From Holacanthus passer (taxonomy: Eukaryota; Chordata; Actinopteri; Pomacanthidae), in NCBI GenBank assembly GCA_025331565.1, contig JAFREQ010000130.1:1369001-1433000 (forward strand): 64,000 bases of DNA, in the 5' to 3' direction. Shown here in pieces: positions 47,473-61,005 of the stretch (position 1 is the first letter of the stretch; every line of letters starts with the position of its first letter). Both the position numbers and the translations under genes were made by a program. The notes under the pieces were generated by a model. The model had not been told where the DNA came from. It was given only the letters and a program-made list of their open reading frames with translations, and did no database searches.

Positions 47473-47512
47473 ACACACACACACACACACACACACAGAG
47501 ACACACACACAC
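47434..47512 (+). repeat. Interrupted (CA)n microsatellite
   Basis: Three CA blocks are separated by two identical ACAGAGACAC interruptions, pointing to duplication of an already interrupted array. Confidence 0.95.
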
Positions 47513-47611
47513 TCTGGCCTGAGCTCTGTGGAGACAATGGCGGCTCCGGTGTTATCAACAGCTCTATCACTGTGTCTCTGCTCTGCATCGCCTCAGTGCT
47601 GTTCTGCTTCC

Positions 47612-47720
47612 GTGTGTGTGTGTGTGTGTGTGTTACAACAGATGTGAGGGGCTGGGGATTCGGCCTCGGTCAGCTTCAATAAAGTGTCACACTCATATTC
47701 TGTGTGTGTGTGTGTGTGTG
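47612..47720 (+). repeat. Two (GT)n arrays
   Basis: GT arrays at 47612-47633 and 47700-47720 flank about 65 bp of unique sequence. With the CA arrays just before, they make this the densest dinucleotide region on the 5' side of dusp6. Confidence 0.9.
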
Positions 47721-50700
47721 AGCCACAGAGAGGATTTCCCCTCCGCTGGGTGTCCACTTCCTTCTGCCTTTGGCCCATTTCTGTCTGTCACTGTTCGCTC
47801 ACACACACAAACACGCTTCTTTCCTTTCGCTCTGCAGCTGACGGGCGTGTTTAGCGCTCATCATGTCATTTATACATCAGCTCGGTTGTTTTCTGAAGCT
47901 GCCTCTGAGATGAAGCGACAACAGGCCTTTGATATTGTTACTGCCTCCTGACAAACCTCTTTTTTTCACAGCTTTATATCTTCTATAGAAAATGCTGCCT
48001 TGCAGAGTTTTTACCTTGTGAGGTTTGTTTGGAGTCGACATCAGTGTCTGTGCATTTTCTTATCAGCTGCAGCCTTCAGCCACGTTCACTGCTCTTCAGT
48101 CCGGAATTTCTCAATGAAGAAACAGAAAAGCAGAATTGAAGAAAGAAAATAAAACCACATCATCTGCATACATGGTGATTTATAATAAGAGAACCATAAA
48201 CATAATCTGTGAATCTGTTTTCTGCACTTTGTCTATCAGAAACTTGATCCAAAATACAAGAGTAAAAATACGTTTTGTCTTAATGTCTCAGTTGTGTACG
48301 GAGCAGCCATAGAGAGAAATACTATATAAATACAGTATATCGAGGAGATGATTTACTACGACAGGTGAGATTTCTTTTCACGACTGTATTTACAACGGTA
48401 TCACACATACTCCAGGTTAATGCCAACTTCATCCCACAACGCTGGCGGCCGTCCAAAGGTAAACAAGTCGACTGGCGCCCAGATGCAGCTTATTATGGTG
48501 ACACGAGCGTATCTGCTTTGGTGGTTAGTTGGATGTTTACAACGTGAATAATGAGCTTTCTGAATCATGTACCATCATCGCGGTGTTTGTAACCTCTGAG
48601 GAGTGAAACTGCCCAAACATTTAATTCTGTGTTAGTATAAACTATTAACTGTTGCTTACACAAGTCAGTTTGAAAGGTAACATGTCCAATGAGTGAGTGA
48701 GTGGATTTGGTTTATATCATTTTCAGGGGCTTCATCACCAAAGTCAATCATCTTGGTGGTGAAATTATAAATGATTTACAGCAACGAGATAATTTGATCT
48801 TTACATTGAAATGTTTCTGAGTTTCACGCTGCGTCTTTGCCACCACTAACTATGTCCTGTTGTGTTTTCGGAAAAGTCAAGGTGTTTTGCTGCTGATTCA
48901 AGTGGACAGAAATTCCTGCCGCCCTGCACTTTCGACTTCTGCGGTCTAGTGAAAACAGGAAGCGTCAGGCTGAAGGGCGTCCTTAGGGAGCGCGTCCGCA
49001 AACAAACAGACGAGAACAAGCATGGAGAAAACAGGAAGCACTAACGGGGAGGGGATGGAGAGAGTTTCGCAATGTCGAGCTGTGAAAAAGTGTGTGTGCT
49101 TCTATTCATTTTTGTGACTCTGTTTCAAGAGGATGCGATAATAAGAACGACAGATCAAAACACAGACAGAGGAAGAGGATGAAGGTTAAAGGTCAGAGAG
49201 CGACACTCAGGCAATAAGAGAGACAGACTGGGAGAGAAACTATTGCATGGAGTCGAGAGTTTGTCCAAAAAAGGTCGTCTGACTCTGTCTCTCATGGATC
49301 CACTTTGTTTCTCTTAGCAAAACATCGCTGACATTCCTCATCAGGCCACTGGGAAGACAGCAGGCCTGTTTCAATTTCCAAACAGCTGTGCAGACATTTA
49401 TAGACGTCAGGACTTGATGTACAGGAAACCGTCAAAACAGGACGTCGGACATGTACACGCTCGCCGTAGATGCCCCGGCATCTCGCTGGCTGATTCTGGT
49501 TTTGCTTTGCATTTTTGAAATTTGGAAAATGAAAACAGTGACTTGAATTCAGCATCATCAAGGATCAGTGTAAATTCAAATATTTACCTCAAAAAGCAGG
49601 ATAACTGGACTCATAATAGAGACAGGCCATTATTCCTAATTATACCATAATTAGCTTTATCATTCTTTTGTTTTTGTTTTTGTTTTTTTATAATTTTTGA
49701 TATTTCTTGACACTCTGTTGTTTCTGATCCATTTAAATTTGCACAGCTTCATCTGCCTCAGTACAACATCATCAAATCCTGCTCTTCGATCTGAGTTTCT
49801 GTTTTCAAATCAAATGCTGTCCTCACTCACTAATCAACTGCTGATGGTGTCACATCAAAAACCTTCCAGCAGCTCAAAGGGCATAATTTCATTGAAAGTA
49901 AATCCTGACAAATCAATTTGTATCTGCTACTGTTATTTGTAATCAGTCATTATTTATATACCAGCTTTTATTTGAGAATTCATGGCAGTGCGAGTTGCAG
50001 AAACACATCTAGACTCAATTCTTTATTTTCATTATTTTCTCGCAGTATCTTGCTTCTGCTGCTGTTTATCTGAAAGTGTCCTTTCGCTTCCTGTGATAAC
50101 GACACTTTCTGTAGAAATCAACTTGATGTGGCTTAATCAGGAAATCTGCACATGAGTACACATAATGAAGCCGTCTGCACCTCATCAACAAATGCTGGCG
50201 AACAGCTGCTCCTGAGACAACAAGTGGAAATGTGCAGATTCTGATGCATTAAGATCCAGACAACAGGGCCGCGTCCTCTCTCACCGGCACAAAGGGTCGT
50301 TGTGTCACCGTCGATCCAAACTGCAGCATAAACAAGGCAGATAAAGCAACGCTCAGCGTCTTCTCTCTTCCTGAACAACATCCAGGAAAATTAAACACAG
50401 GAACGCTGGAGTTAAATGGCAGCGGAACATCCTCCCTGTGTTTTTTTATTTTAATTACTGTACATTATCTTTCAGTGTTTTTATGACTTCCTCTTCATGT
50501 TTTTGCATGTGCGTACTTGCCCTTTCTTAAGGTCAGAGATTCCCTTTCGTTCTTGTCTTATGTAACAGGGGCACAATATAATGATCACTCTTCTACCTTT
50601 GTCCAAATGATGAGACATTCAAATGTCTGTCGAGCACAGAAAACTCAAAATGTAGACGTACAAACCAGGAACATGTTCCAGCTTTTTTACAATACAGAAA

Positions 50701-51465
50701 CAAATTGCATGAAGATAATCATTAAGGAATCAAAGACAGTAAGACAGAAGATAAACTGACTTGCACTCGTCCGTCTCAAACTGACGTCTTTAGGTAACTC
50801 TATCAGGACAAGTAGATTCCTGCATTGAGAGTCATAACAAAACACAACAAACTCCGCGTGATAGCAGATGATGAGGTCTGAGCTTGTTGCATTCCGGCGC
50901 CGCGTGGCCTCCCTCAGCCTCCAGAACATCCCAGCAATCTCCCTCCAAGAAACAGCAACCACATGTCAGGAAATGAGTGGAGTCGCGCAGGTTCGGGCAA
51001 GACCCCTCGCTCCTCGACAGCTGTTTCAGTCCCACACATAGACGCTCAGATATCCTCGTAGAGTCTGGAGCTTCCCATGCGAGTACGGCTGAGGTATGGG
51101 AGGAATGCGAGTAAACACTGGGAAAGGAAGGAGGCCCTGAAGCAGCGTGGGTAATGACCCCCCAGAGCTGGGGATGATGGGATGGCGAGCAGGATGAGGG
51201 CCATTATGTGGTTGTTTGTTGCTGATTTGCCGGTTGTTGTGCGACCTTAAGTGAGGAGGCCTCTGTAATTAGGCCGCTGATGCAGTTATTACTACGAGCA
51301 TCTGGTTAGTGGGACAAACCAGAGGAGGAAAACCAGCAGGAGGATGTGTGTGCATGCACCACTTTGAAAGGAGGTCAGAAGTAGACAGTACATTTCTATT
51401 ATGCAAAATCCAAATTTTAATTCTACGTTTTAACTTTGAAATCATCGTAGGTTATAATTATCGTT

Positions 51466-51776
51466 CACCGGCCGACACTGGTGTGGAAAAACTTGTCCGG
51501 CCTGGACAGACTGTGACCTCAGCCCTAAACAGCACCTTATTAGAATACCAACAACGAGCCAAGCCTGATCAACCACCGTCCGCTGACCTCACTAATGCTC
51601 TTATGGCCGAATGGGAACAAATCCCTGCAGCCAGGTTTCCAAAATCTGGTGGAAAGTCTTCCCAGAAGAGTGGAAGATGTTGGAGCTGCACATTAAAGCC
51701 AACGGATTTAGATTGAGACGTTTAACAAACACATATGGGTTTCAGGTGTCCGCTTATTTTTGGCCATGTAGTGTCT
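51466..51776 (+). mobile_element. Tc1-like DNA transposon remnant, 3' end with transposase C-terminal pseudogene
   Basis: Across broken frames the plus strand reads SGLDRL, DLTNAL, WEQIPAARF and NLVESLPRRVEDVGAAH. These match the C-terminal end of fish Tc1-like transposases. The element ends at the typical TTTTTGGCCATGTAGTGT terminus. There are several frame changes and a stop, and the N-terminal and catalytic parts are missing, so it is dead. The overlapping 135-codon frame from 51309 is a mix of this remnant and flanking DNA, not a gene. Confidence 0.75.
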
Positions 51777-54700
51777 ATAGAAAGTGGATTTGAACTTGCG
51801 TTTCAACACACAGAGCAGCAGCACTGAATCTTTGGATCAGGGTCTTTGGGCAAACATGAGATTAACCACCTTTTACTCTACATACATTTGCCCTGACAAC
51901 ATATGTAGATCAGTATTTTTAGCCTTGGGGTTTTTCTACTTGAGACATTTGTTGTATGGTAAAATCAAAGTTTCTCCTCTGATCAGTTTCTAACATTTGT
52001 CTGATCGGAGACGATGCCGTTTCAAATCTAAGTAATTACAAACAGGTGTGTGACGATCCTGTTCCTTATCCTTTTCCAGAATATTTATCTCTTTGTTACT
52101 TGAGTCCACAATAATAAAAGTTGTGACACAGGAAAGGAAATTTGTGTTGTGGAAAACTTTATTTCTATCCTGTCAATTATTGTCCAGTGTCGTGACACAG
52201 CTTTTTTTAACCAAGAAATCGTCTTAGCACAAAGAATCTTCACAGAAAACATCTTCCAGGAAATAGAACGTAACCAAATGGATGTTTAGACTGAAAAATA
52301 TTATTTTTTAAAACTGATGATAAGTCCAAGAAATTCAACAAAATAAACATTACAGAAATCGTAATCTCAGACTAGACTACAAATTTGACTTGAACTTAAT
52401 GAGTATATACTTTATGATGTATGTTTGGTTTACATCAGGGTTCCTCTCCCGTCTCCTGTTCACCGAACTACGAGGTGAACTCTCAGTCAGTCTGACCTCG
52501 ACGCGACTCTCTGGAGGCTTTCGGCTGCTCTGCAAATGTTAGCAAAAGGTAGGAGGTCTGTTTTATACAGCAAAACAAGAACCGACTGGGCTTGACTCGA
52601 CCCCACTACCGACCCCCGGTGTGGTGTAGCTGTGGGCCACCCAGGCCGTCACTCACTCACACACACAGCGGGTCACCATTGTTCAGATGTCTGGATGGAG
52701 TCGGTCCAGGAGAACAGGCCTCTCTGCTCGCCATCCCCTCTGGAACAATTAGCACGAGGAGCGACCTTTGGCCGAGTGAGCGGCGGGGAAGAAGTGAGCC
52801 TCGAGGAACACGAAGTCTCAGACGCCTCTGAAGATAAACAGTAACGAGGGTTTTTGATGTGAGCGGTTAATTTGCTTCAGCTCAGAGGACGTGGTCTCGT
52901 TCAACTGTTCCAAAAGTTTAGATCAAACATGAAAAGGTAATCCAACATTTACAGTCAGAGCCGCTGAACTTTGGAACAACGGGAGGAAATCCTGTAACAA
53001 AAGACTGGAAGTCTTCTGAACACTCGTTTTTATCAGCTGTCACTTGAACCATGATCTGTTCTGTGGTAGGATTGGGTTTTTTTTTTTGGTTTGTTGAGAG
53101 TTCATTAATGGATTTTTAACTTTTGCTGCAGCAACAATTTTCACTCTACTTCATTTGAGTGATGTCTTCTGTTTCTGTATTTCTTCATTTCATCTTGGTT
53201 GGTCGATTGGTTGGTGGTTGATTTAAATTCTAAAACTGAAATGATTGTTACCCATCAAGAAGTTTTAGGTCTGTTTTAATGGACATTTTATAGCGAATGT
53301 AAATATAGAGGAATTACTGGGATGGGATCGCTGGATTCTTTTTACAAGAGGCCTGTTTACCACAAACACACAGCAGTAACCAGGAGGTCACGTCCTGGTG
53401 GCTCAATTCGCTGCAGCACAAAGTGTTAGTGCATCTTGTCCTGACATTTTATTGTAGAAAGTGCAAAATTCACATTTCATTGTGTTTTTTAATTTCTCTC
53501 TTTCTTTATAATTTTGTTTTTAATTCTTTCAAAACTATTTTTATAACATTTATAAAATAAATTGACACAAAACTACATCAAAGTGCTCTAAAGAAAACGT
53601 CTCATGTTTAAGTGAAGTGATCAGTAAATAATCCTGTTTGTGTCACAGTTATCAGTCGAGGCGTGTTGTTCTGTAAAGACGTGGTGCGTTTAAATCCACT
53701 GACAGCAGATTTCCTTTCAGCGCTCCGGCAGCTGTGACAGTGACACACAACGACAGCGAGCAGACGGACGCTTTACGCTAAGAGTCGACAGCCGTTAGCC
53801 AAATGCCCGAGATGCTGCGATTACCACTGTCACTGCTCGGCAACCTGGGCCACCAACTGTCATCACACACACAAGACGGGCCGGCACGTGGGCGCACGCC
53901 GGTGTGTACATTTACCCATAATGCACTGGAGCATTCATTCCACTCCATAAACAACCTCCTTTATAGTCATTCATATGTCATGTTCATCAACCCAAGGACA
54001 CACATGCACTCCCCTCCCTCACACATCTTCCAACACACACATATTTCCGTTCCCACTGTGGCTGAGAGGCCTAATCCTCAGCGCTGGCTCGCCATGTCCA
54101 CCCCCCACCCCTGCGGTTATATTGGGGATCTGAACCAGAGTTGGCGGTGCTGGCATACCAAGTCTCACCCCCCTCCACCACTTCCTCGCCCCACTCCCCC
54201 CTGCCCGGCCTAACTCCCGGCGTAGCCAGCACGTCCTGGCTCCTTCAATCCCCTCGGGCCTGCACAGGGCCAGCTGCCCGCAGGTCTCGTGCGTGGCTGC
54301 GGCGTCTTAAAGGATCTCCCCGCCACTAATGCCACTTAAGCACAAAGCGCTTCAGCCGAGGGAGGCTCAGCGCTGACGGTGCCTCCCCGAAGATCAAACG
54401 TCAGCGTCACCGCGGCCGGCTGCTCGCTGCCTGGCCCTCTGCCCGCTCAGTGGGGGTGGGGGGGGTGTTACTGTACCACAGCCAGAGATGACTGTATGGC
54501 CTATAGGAGGCTGCCAGGAGGAGAGAGCCAGGCAACACTGAGGGCTGATGGGATGTGATGCGGAGGAGATCACGGGTCCTGCTGCCTGTGTTTTCATTTA
54601 CTTCTCTCTGGCTGATGTAAACTTCTGGGTTGAGGTCAAATGAATTAATTGCTATTGGACTAGTGTTTCAACTTTAAGGTAAACAGTGATGAAAAACATT

Positions 54701-57700
54701 CGAGCTGGACATTTTACCTCCTGAATACAAAAGCTTGCCTGACAGAGCCAGATGAGGACTGAACCCCTCAGTGGCAGATGAGTATTTCTCCCCTGCACCC
54801 TCCAAGCAAATGCACACTCACTCGCCTGTTCACCACATACGTCAACTTCAGATTTACATTTTCCAATGATCTATGCATGAATCCTTGTGAACTGAAACCA
54901 ATGCCTCTATAAAATGCCTTAGAGCTGATCGTTATCAAAACTGTATCCTAAAAACGATTGGAAGCCGACTCAGGGTAATAAAATGTGGCTAAATTGTTCT
55001 CTTAGTTCCAGCCGCTGTGACGGCCTCTCTGGCTTCCTCAGTGCCTGTTAGTTTCCAGATGAAACAAAGGGCACCATGTTCCTCTGCCACCATAAAAATC
55101 ACCTTGATTTCCTCAGACACTTTTTCTCTTTGCTGCATTTTTACTCACCAACATTCACTGAACTACTCCACTGAATGAATGACGTAGCTTTGGCTGGGTA
55201 CTCGCAGTATCTACTGTCCATTGAAACTGTTGCTGATGCTTATCATTAGGATTTTGTGTGTTCATGTGCCTCATGTGAACAAACGGTTCTGCTAACATTT
55301 TGCTTGAAAGTGCTGAATCTGTGGTGTCTATGTGAAAAATTCGCTTCCTGCCTTCCTGGCGCCGGATCATGACTTAGCCACAACACAGGCCTCTTTCCCA
55401 TTTCCCCCCTCTGTTCAGGAAGAGCGGCTGAGAGGTCATGAGGTCATGGCCTGTTTAGCAAAGAGGGAAACCGGGTCTGTACTGAAGGTTTATCAAACTA
55501 ATCATCCATGACATTTTACCTGGAAACACGACTACAATCTCTCTTTAAGTTGCATGTTTTTGCTCTGACATCTCATCACATCAATGAAAACTTGTTCTCT
55601 GCTGTTGTTTCATTAACAACTACAGAGACAGATTCTGGCGCCAGTGCAACAAGTTATCAAAGACAAAATAGTTCCTGGAAAACCAGAACAATCTGGAAAC
55701 ATCTGAGAGTTTGTGAAGGGTGTCGCAGCCAGATGAAAATAAGATGTCTTTGTAATATAATCTTCACTTGAATGACCAGTGAAAGCAGAGAAAGCACGGT
55801 TATCTTGGGAATCAGGGAGGAAGAGACCTAATCAAATCAATCAATCCGCTGAAGAGGGATTCCCCTCCTTTGGTCACGGTATTGACGGCTTTCCAAACGG
55901 GTGGAATCCGCTTTGTGCTATCAATCGCTGATTGATCTCTGGTCCGGTGGGACCTCTTTGATGTGAAGAACAAAGGGTTCCTATAGGGTTACACAGGTCA
56001 GGATTGATGATGCGTGAAATCAAGGCCTCAGAGGGGGAAAACAGGGGAAGACACTCTCCTCTTCCCATGGGAAGATCATCGTTTCTCTAAAACATGCCTT
56101 TACGCAAAAAAGCTCTTTGGAAAAGCGTTTACGCCTATGAAGGCTGGATGAAAGTGAACTTCAAAGGACTCGAGGTTTTCAGTTGTTGGCAAAGCGAGGA
56201 CCGAGGTGGTCGGGTCCTTTCCTGCATTAAAGTCACCTGACGTGAGGCGTTCACTTCCCGAGCGAATGTAAATCCCTGTTTATCATTTGAGGGAGACGAT
56301 AGGAGCCAGTTCTGACAGCGAGGGCCGCCTCATCCGAAACCTTTGGCTGCTCCTCTCGCTTTCTCTCGTCTGTCATCTCCTTCCTCTCTTCCCTCCCCTC
56401 CCTTTCTCCAGTCTGGGGATAGACGTGCTGACAGATGGGCCGAGGACATCCGGACCAGGAGTGGAGAGGGTGGAGGGAGGGCAGAGCACGGGGAGAGGAG
56501 GGTGAGGAGGGAGAGGAGGGTGGACCTGGAGGGAGAGAAGCCAGGAGAGAGAGGTTGATCCAGATACAAAGTGCTTCTCCTCATGGGTGAAGGTCTGATT
56601 CTGAGAACGGGGGGTGATGAAGCGGTGGAGGGCTGAGAGGGTGGGGGAGTGCACGGGCCTGAGTTCACCAACACCTGGTGGGGATTACAGGGAGGAGAAT
56701 GGGTGGGAGTCGGGGGCACTGTTGTGTTCTGCAGGAAAGACTTTTTTTCTCTTTTGGCAAGGCGCTAGATTAGAGGCTTGGAGTGGATGTGGAGGAAGTA
56801 GAGCTTTTCCCAAACACAAACAAAAACACCAGGGTTATTATTAAAGGTGATCTTGTGCGGCGAAAGGTTACTGTTTGTCATTCAAGGATGAGCCTGGTGT
56901 TATTCTACATGTTCCTTATCAACAAATCCCATGAAAAGCCCCAAACTAAAAACTGACTGTCTAACTTCTCCATCCCGTCTGTGGCTCTTACCAACGAGCC
57001 CATTTGGGTTAAAGATGCTTTAAAAACAGCTCCCAAACACACGATTCCATTTTTAAAAAGGTTCAGTAATTTCCCAAAATAGCTGCTCACTGTTGATTTT
57101 AGCCAACATGACATAAACAGGAGGAAACAGCGCGTTCACTGGGGACGATTTTCACCGGTGGCTTCATGCACATTTGGTGCCGTCGTTAGTGAATCATCAC
57201 ATTAGAAATAAACTAATGTGTGTGTTCATAATAATTTTCTTTTTTTTTCAATGTGCAACAGCATAAATTCATGCAAACAAATGTAAGTACACCTGAGTAC
57301 AGTCCTAATAGTAGATGTCCATTATCACTTTACATTGTGGAGCAAATGATGCTGATGGTTCTGACAGGATTCTGGTCTTCTATAAGAATTATGATCTTCC
57401 TGTCCAGTTTTGCTTTAACCAATTCAAAGATAAACACACCATCAAAATGTATTAGTAGGAGTTTTAGGTGATGATATTGAAGCTTTTTCAATTTCCAAAT
57501 AGTTTTCGGTGTGGAAGTTTTCCACAGGTGGCGATAACATGGAAACATTGGCTTTATGAGGAAGATATATTTAACATTTTCATTTAGTGGCAGTCGTAGC
57601 GTTTGCTGCGTGCTTTCACACAACATCGTGGAGCAAACGATCCACCAGGAAAAATCAGGACAGGAGCTCGATGTGGACAGAAGACGAGGTCTCTCCAGGC

Positions 57701-60700
57701 TGCAGCAGAAGACCGGGAGTGACTCTGCTTCCTGACATTCAGAGGAAAGGTCAACGAACCATTCGGGAGACGGGGAGAAGCAAGTTGTGACACCAAAGGC
57801 TCGCTTATTAAAATCTTTCCCTTGAGTATGAGACTCTGTCATTTTGCATCAAGCCGAAGCAGAACAGAGCTCTGTTTTTGTACGGTCACAAAAACTGAGG
57901 CACACTTTTATTTTGGTAAATTGCTGTTTGCTGCAATGGGAAGGAAAAGTGTGGGAGTATCACTAACAATCAAGAGGAACATTACAGTTTTGGACTCAAG
58001 ATTTACTGCGATTCAAACTGTCCACAACCTGCTTGGACTAAGTCAACAGCACATGGCGAACCCGTGTTTTGTGTTCTTGTCATCATTTTAATTGAAGGAT
58101 TCGCTCCCACGTCGACGTCTCCAAAAACACAGCTAATTGCACAGCAGACAATGACAGCTGTGTTCTTGGTTATAGCACTGATGCACAGTTAGTTTGTTGA
58201 CGTACGTAAACCCACAAAAAATGACTTCCTCCTTTTTCAGGTCGACCCAAATTCACACGATACATCACAGGAAGTCGTAGCAAACTGACGAAAATCAAAC
58301 CCATGTCTTCTTATATTAACAACACAGCTAAAAGAAGAACGATGAGAGGACAAGAAAGGAAAGGAGAGAAGAGAGTAAACAGCAGGGAGGGCGGTTCAGA
58401 AACGGCAGAATGAAAGCAGGCAGGTGTCCCGTCAATCCAATCAGCGAAGGTAAGGAGGATGGAGGGATAAGAGAGGGTGAAAGAAACGAGGGATCAGGGA
58501 GGACTGACGACAGGAGACTCGGCCGTCACGTACCGGGAAGAGGGCTGCATCAGAGGTGCATTGTGGGAGCTGACCCAGAGGCCCAAAAAGGCTGAATAGA
58601 GGACTTCGGCTTAGTGCTGAAAGTACTAGAATGACAAACTGAACCGCAGCATCCATTCAGAAATATCAGCAACTGCAGACTGTTGGTGTGAAATACTGCT
58701 GGTCTTTATACATGTGTTCATACAGTCATGGTGAATGTACTCGATTACTATGGAAGTAATGCTCATACCTCAATAAGATGATTCATTCTGAGTTCAAAGA
58801 GCTCAAAGTTGTGATTGCTATATTCTATTATTGAAGTTGTTGACCCCTAGAAAATCACATCATATTCACTGTGTATCATTTAGGATTTCAGAATAATGGA
58901 TGCTTTATTTCGGTGCAAATGTTCTTCAGGTTTCTCTTTTTGTGTTTTAACTGAAAACTCAACATAGCATACTCGTTGGTGGAGACCAAAACAGAATTCA
59001 AAGAAGAGTGAATATTGGACTTAAATAGAAAACACAAAGCTGATTTATCTGCTATTTGGATTTTTACATGTTTTTCAACCACTTTGAAAACTGGGAAGAA
59101 TATTATCAGAAGTTTGTGAGAGTTCACTTTTAAAACATCAAGAACATTTTGTTTGTTTGGTACCAAAAAAGTTAAAACACTTTTCTTTAATATACATGCA
59201 GCTTTTTTCTCAGTTAAATTCTCACCATCCTTTTAAAACTTAACTTCCTTTAGTTGAATCTTTGGCAAATACAACCAACTTGAGTGTCTCCATTTTACTG
59301 CCCTTAAACCTTTAACATCATCCAGTAATTCTGATGGTCAACATGCAGGTGGAGAAATAAAGCGTGTCCTGAGTGCTCTCCTCATCTCCTCACCTCTCTC
59401 CTCACCTCAGAGGACGACCACTCGGGAACAGGCCGTGACCGCAGGCTTAGAGAAAAACCATTAACCGTGAGAGGATCCTCGAGTCTGCGGCCAAACACAT
59501 GACTGAACAGACACATGGAGGCCTGACGAGAGAGGGAGGACGGGACGAGAGAAAGCAGAGGAGAGACAGAGGGAGCGAGATGATCCGAGTGACACACTTA
59601 CTCACATGAAGAGAGAGAGAGAGCGTCAGGCTTTCGGGATCCGTCTGTCAATCACGCAGCAGGAGACCAAGAGTCAGAGGTTACAGACACAAGCTCAGAT
59701 GAAGAGTTTTAGACTTCATCATATCATCAGCCAGGTTGGAAATACTGTACAGTTTATTAAAACTATTCTTCTTTTCAGACTAAGAAATAAATCCGGGCCT
59801 ACATGTACCAGCATGCACTGTGTTTGAGATTATCAATGGAAAGCTGAGCGTGTTTACCTGACTGGGTAAGCTTCTTATCACATCTGCCAAGTGAAAGAAA
59901 GCATTCGTGGAAGTCTGTGATCAGGGCTGATTCTAGAGACTATTCTCATTATCACTTCATGTCTATAGTTGTTTTTCCTGATTAATTGATTAATCAATTA
60001 GTCGATAAAATGTCAGAACACAGTGACCCGGAGTCCAAGGTGGCATCTTCAAATGTCTCCTTGTGTCTGACCAACGATCAAAAAGGTTTTCAATTCACAA
60101 TGATAGAAAACTGAAGAAAAAAAAAATCAGCATGTTTTCATAATGTAAGAAATTGAATGTTGACATTTTGCTGATTAATCAGTTATCAAAATATCTGTCC
60201 ATATATTTCCTGTGAGTGGACGGAATAACTAGTCTATTTGAGCAGTGAGTCGTGTTTGAAAATCAAAGTAAAATCTTACAAACAAAAGAAAGTTTAATGA
60301 TTATGAAACTCTGGCTTCTTAATGTTGCTGCTACATGTGAGCTCTTTGACAATCTGGTGATAATACGTCGACGTCACAGCGTTCATTGTCATGTGCACAG
60401 TTAAAAACAAGCTGCCATGTTCAATGAAATTCTCCCTTTGCTCTTCCACACTGAATGCGGCTTTACAGGCAAACACAACGTATGAAAGTGAAAAATATAA
60501 AATACGAGGATATAAGAAAATAAAAGATGAAAAGATATCAAGATAAAGAAAGAAGTATTTGAAGAACCATATGTACAACATAGAAATATACACTAACAGT
60601 ACAAGTATAAAGTATCTGTAAGAATACACAGAATCGTACAATATGACAGTATGATCAATGTTTTTCAAAGAAATTGTCCAATTGTTGTTCAATGTTAATG

Positions 60701-61005
60701 GAAAACAAACTTCTTTTCTGTAGATGAAGGAGAGAGAACGGAAAGAAGAAACCGAAACCAGATTCTTCATGTTGTTCTTCTGCCATCCGCTGACGTCAGG
60801 AAATACATCGTGATACAGTTGGCTTCAGAAAATACTGGCAGATATTATCGACCTGCTTCCAGTGACTAATGCAGAGAAACAACACCGAAGCTCGACAGAC
60901 TCCATTTAAGGTAAAACTCTGAATAAAGACTTTGCTCCTTTTAACTTCAAACACTCGGGCCTGTTGACATGTTAAAGCAAAGTTGTGAACCTGTAAATCT
61001 GTGTT

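Larger units (their letters stand above)
45659..51465. other. Gene-free stretch upstream of dusp6
   Basis: No supported gene. It has several CA/GT arrays (46.99-47.72 kb), a weak LINE-tail-like CTATTGATCCCTGAGG near 46645, an imperfect GCAAA/ACGCAA-rich patch at 45975-46045 and a unique-looking island at about 51050-51305. The remainder is AT-rich and featureless to my eye. Confidence 0.55.

Noticed and set aside
51309..51716. 135-codon plus-strand frame as a host gene
   Set aside because: Its C-terminal half is Tc1-like transposon remnant read through a wrong frame.
53803..54213. 136-codon plus-strand frame
   Set aside because: His/Pro-rich tail from CA- and C-rich DNA; no family resemblance.
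57330..57842. 170-codon minus-strand frame
   Set aside because: No domain, no splice support and uneven composition; length is within chance for this window.
60294..60770. Hydrophobic 158-codon minus-strand frame
   Set aside because: Phe/Ile/Tyr-rich translation of AT-rich repeat-like DNA; no membrane protein family recognised.
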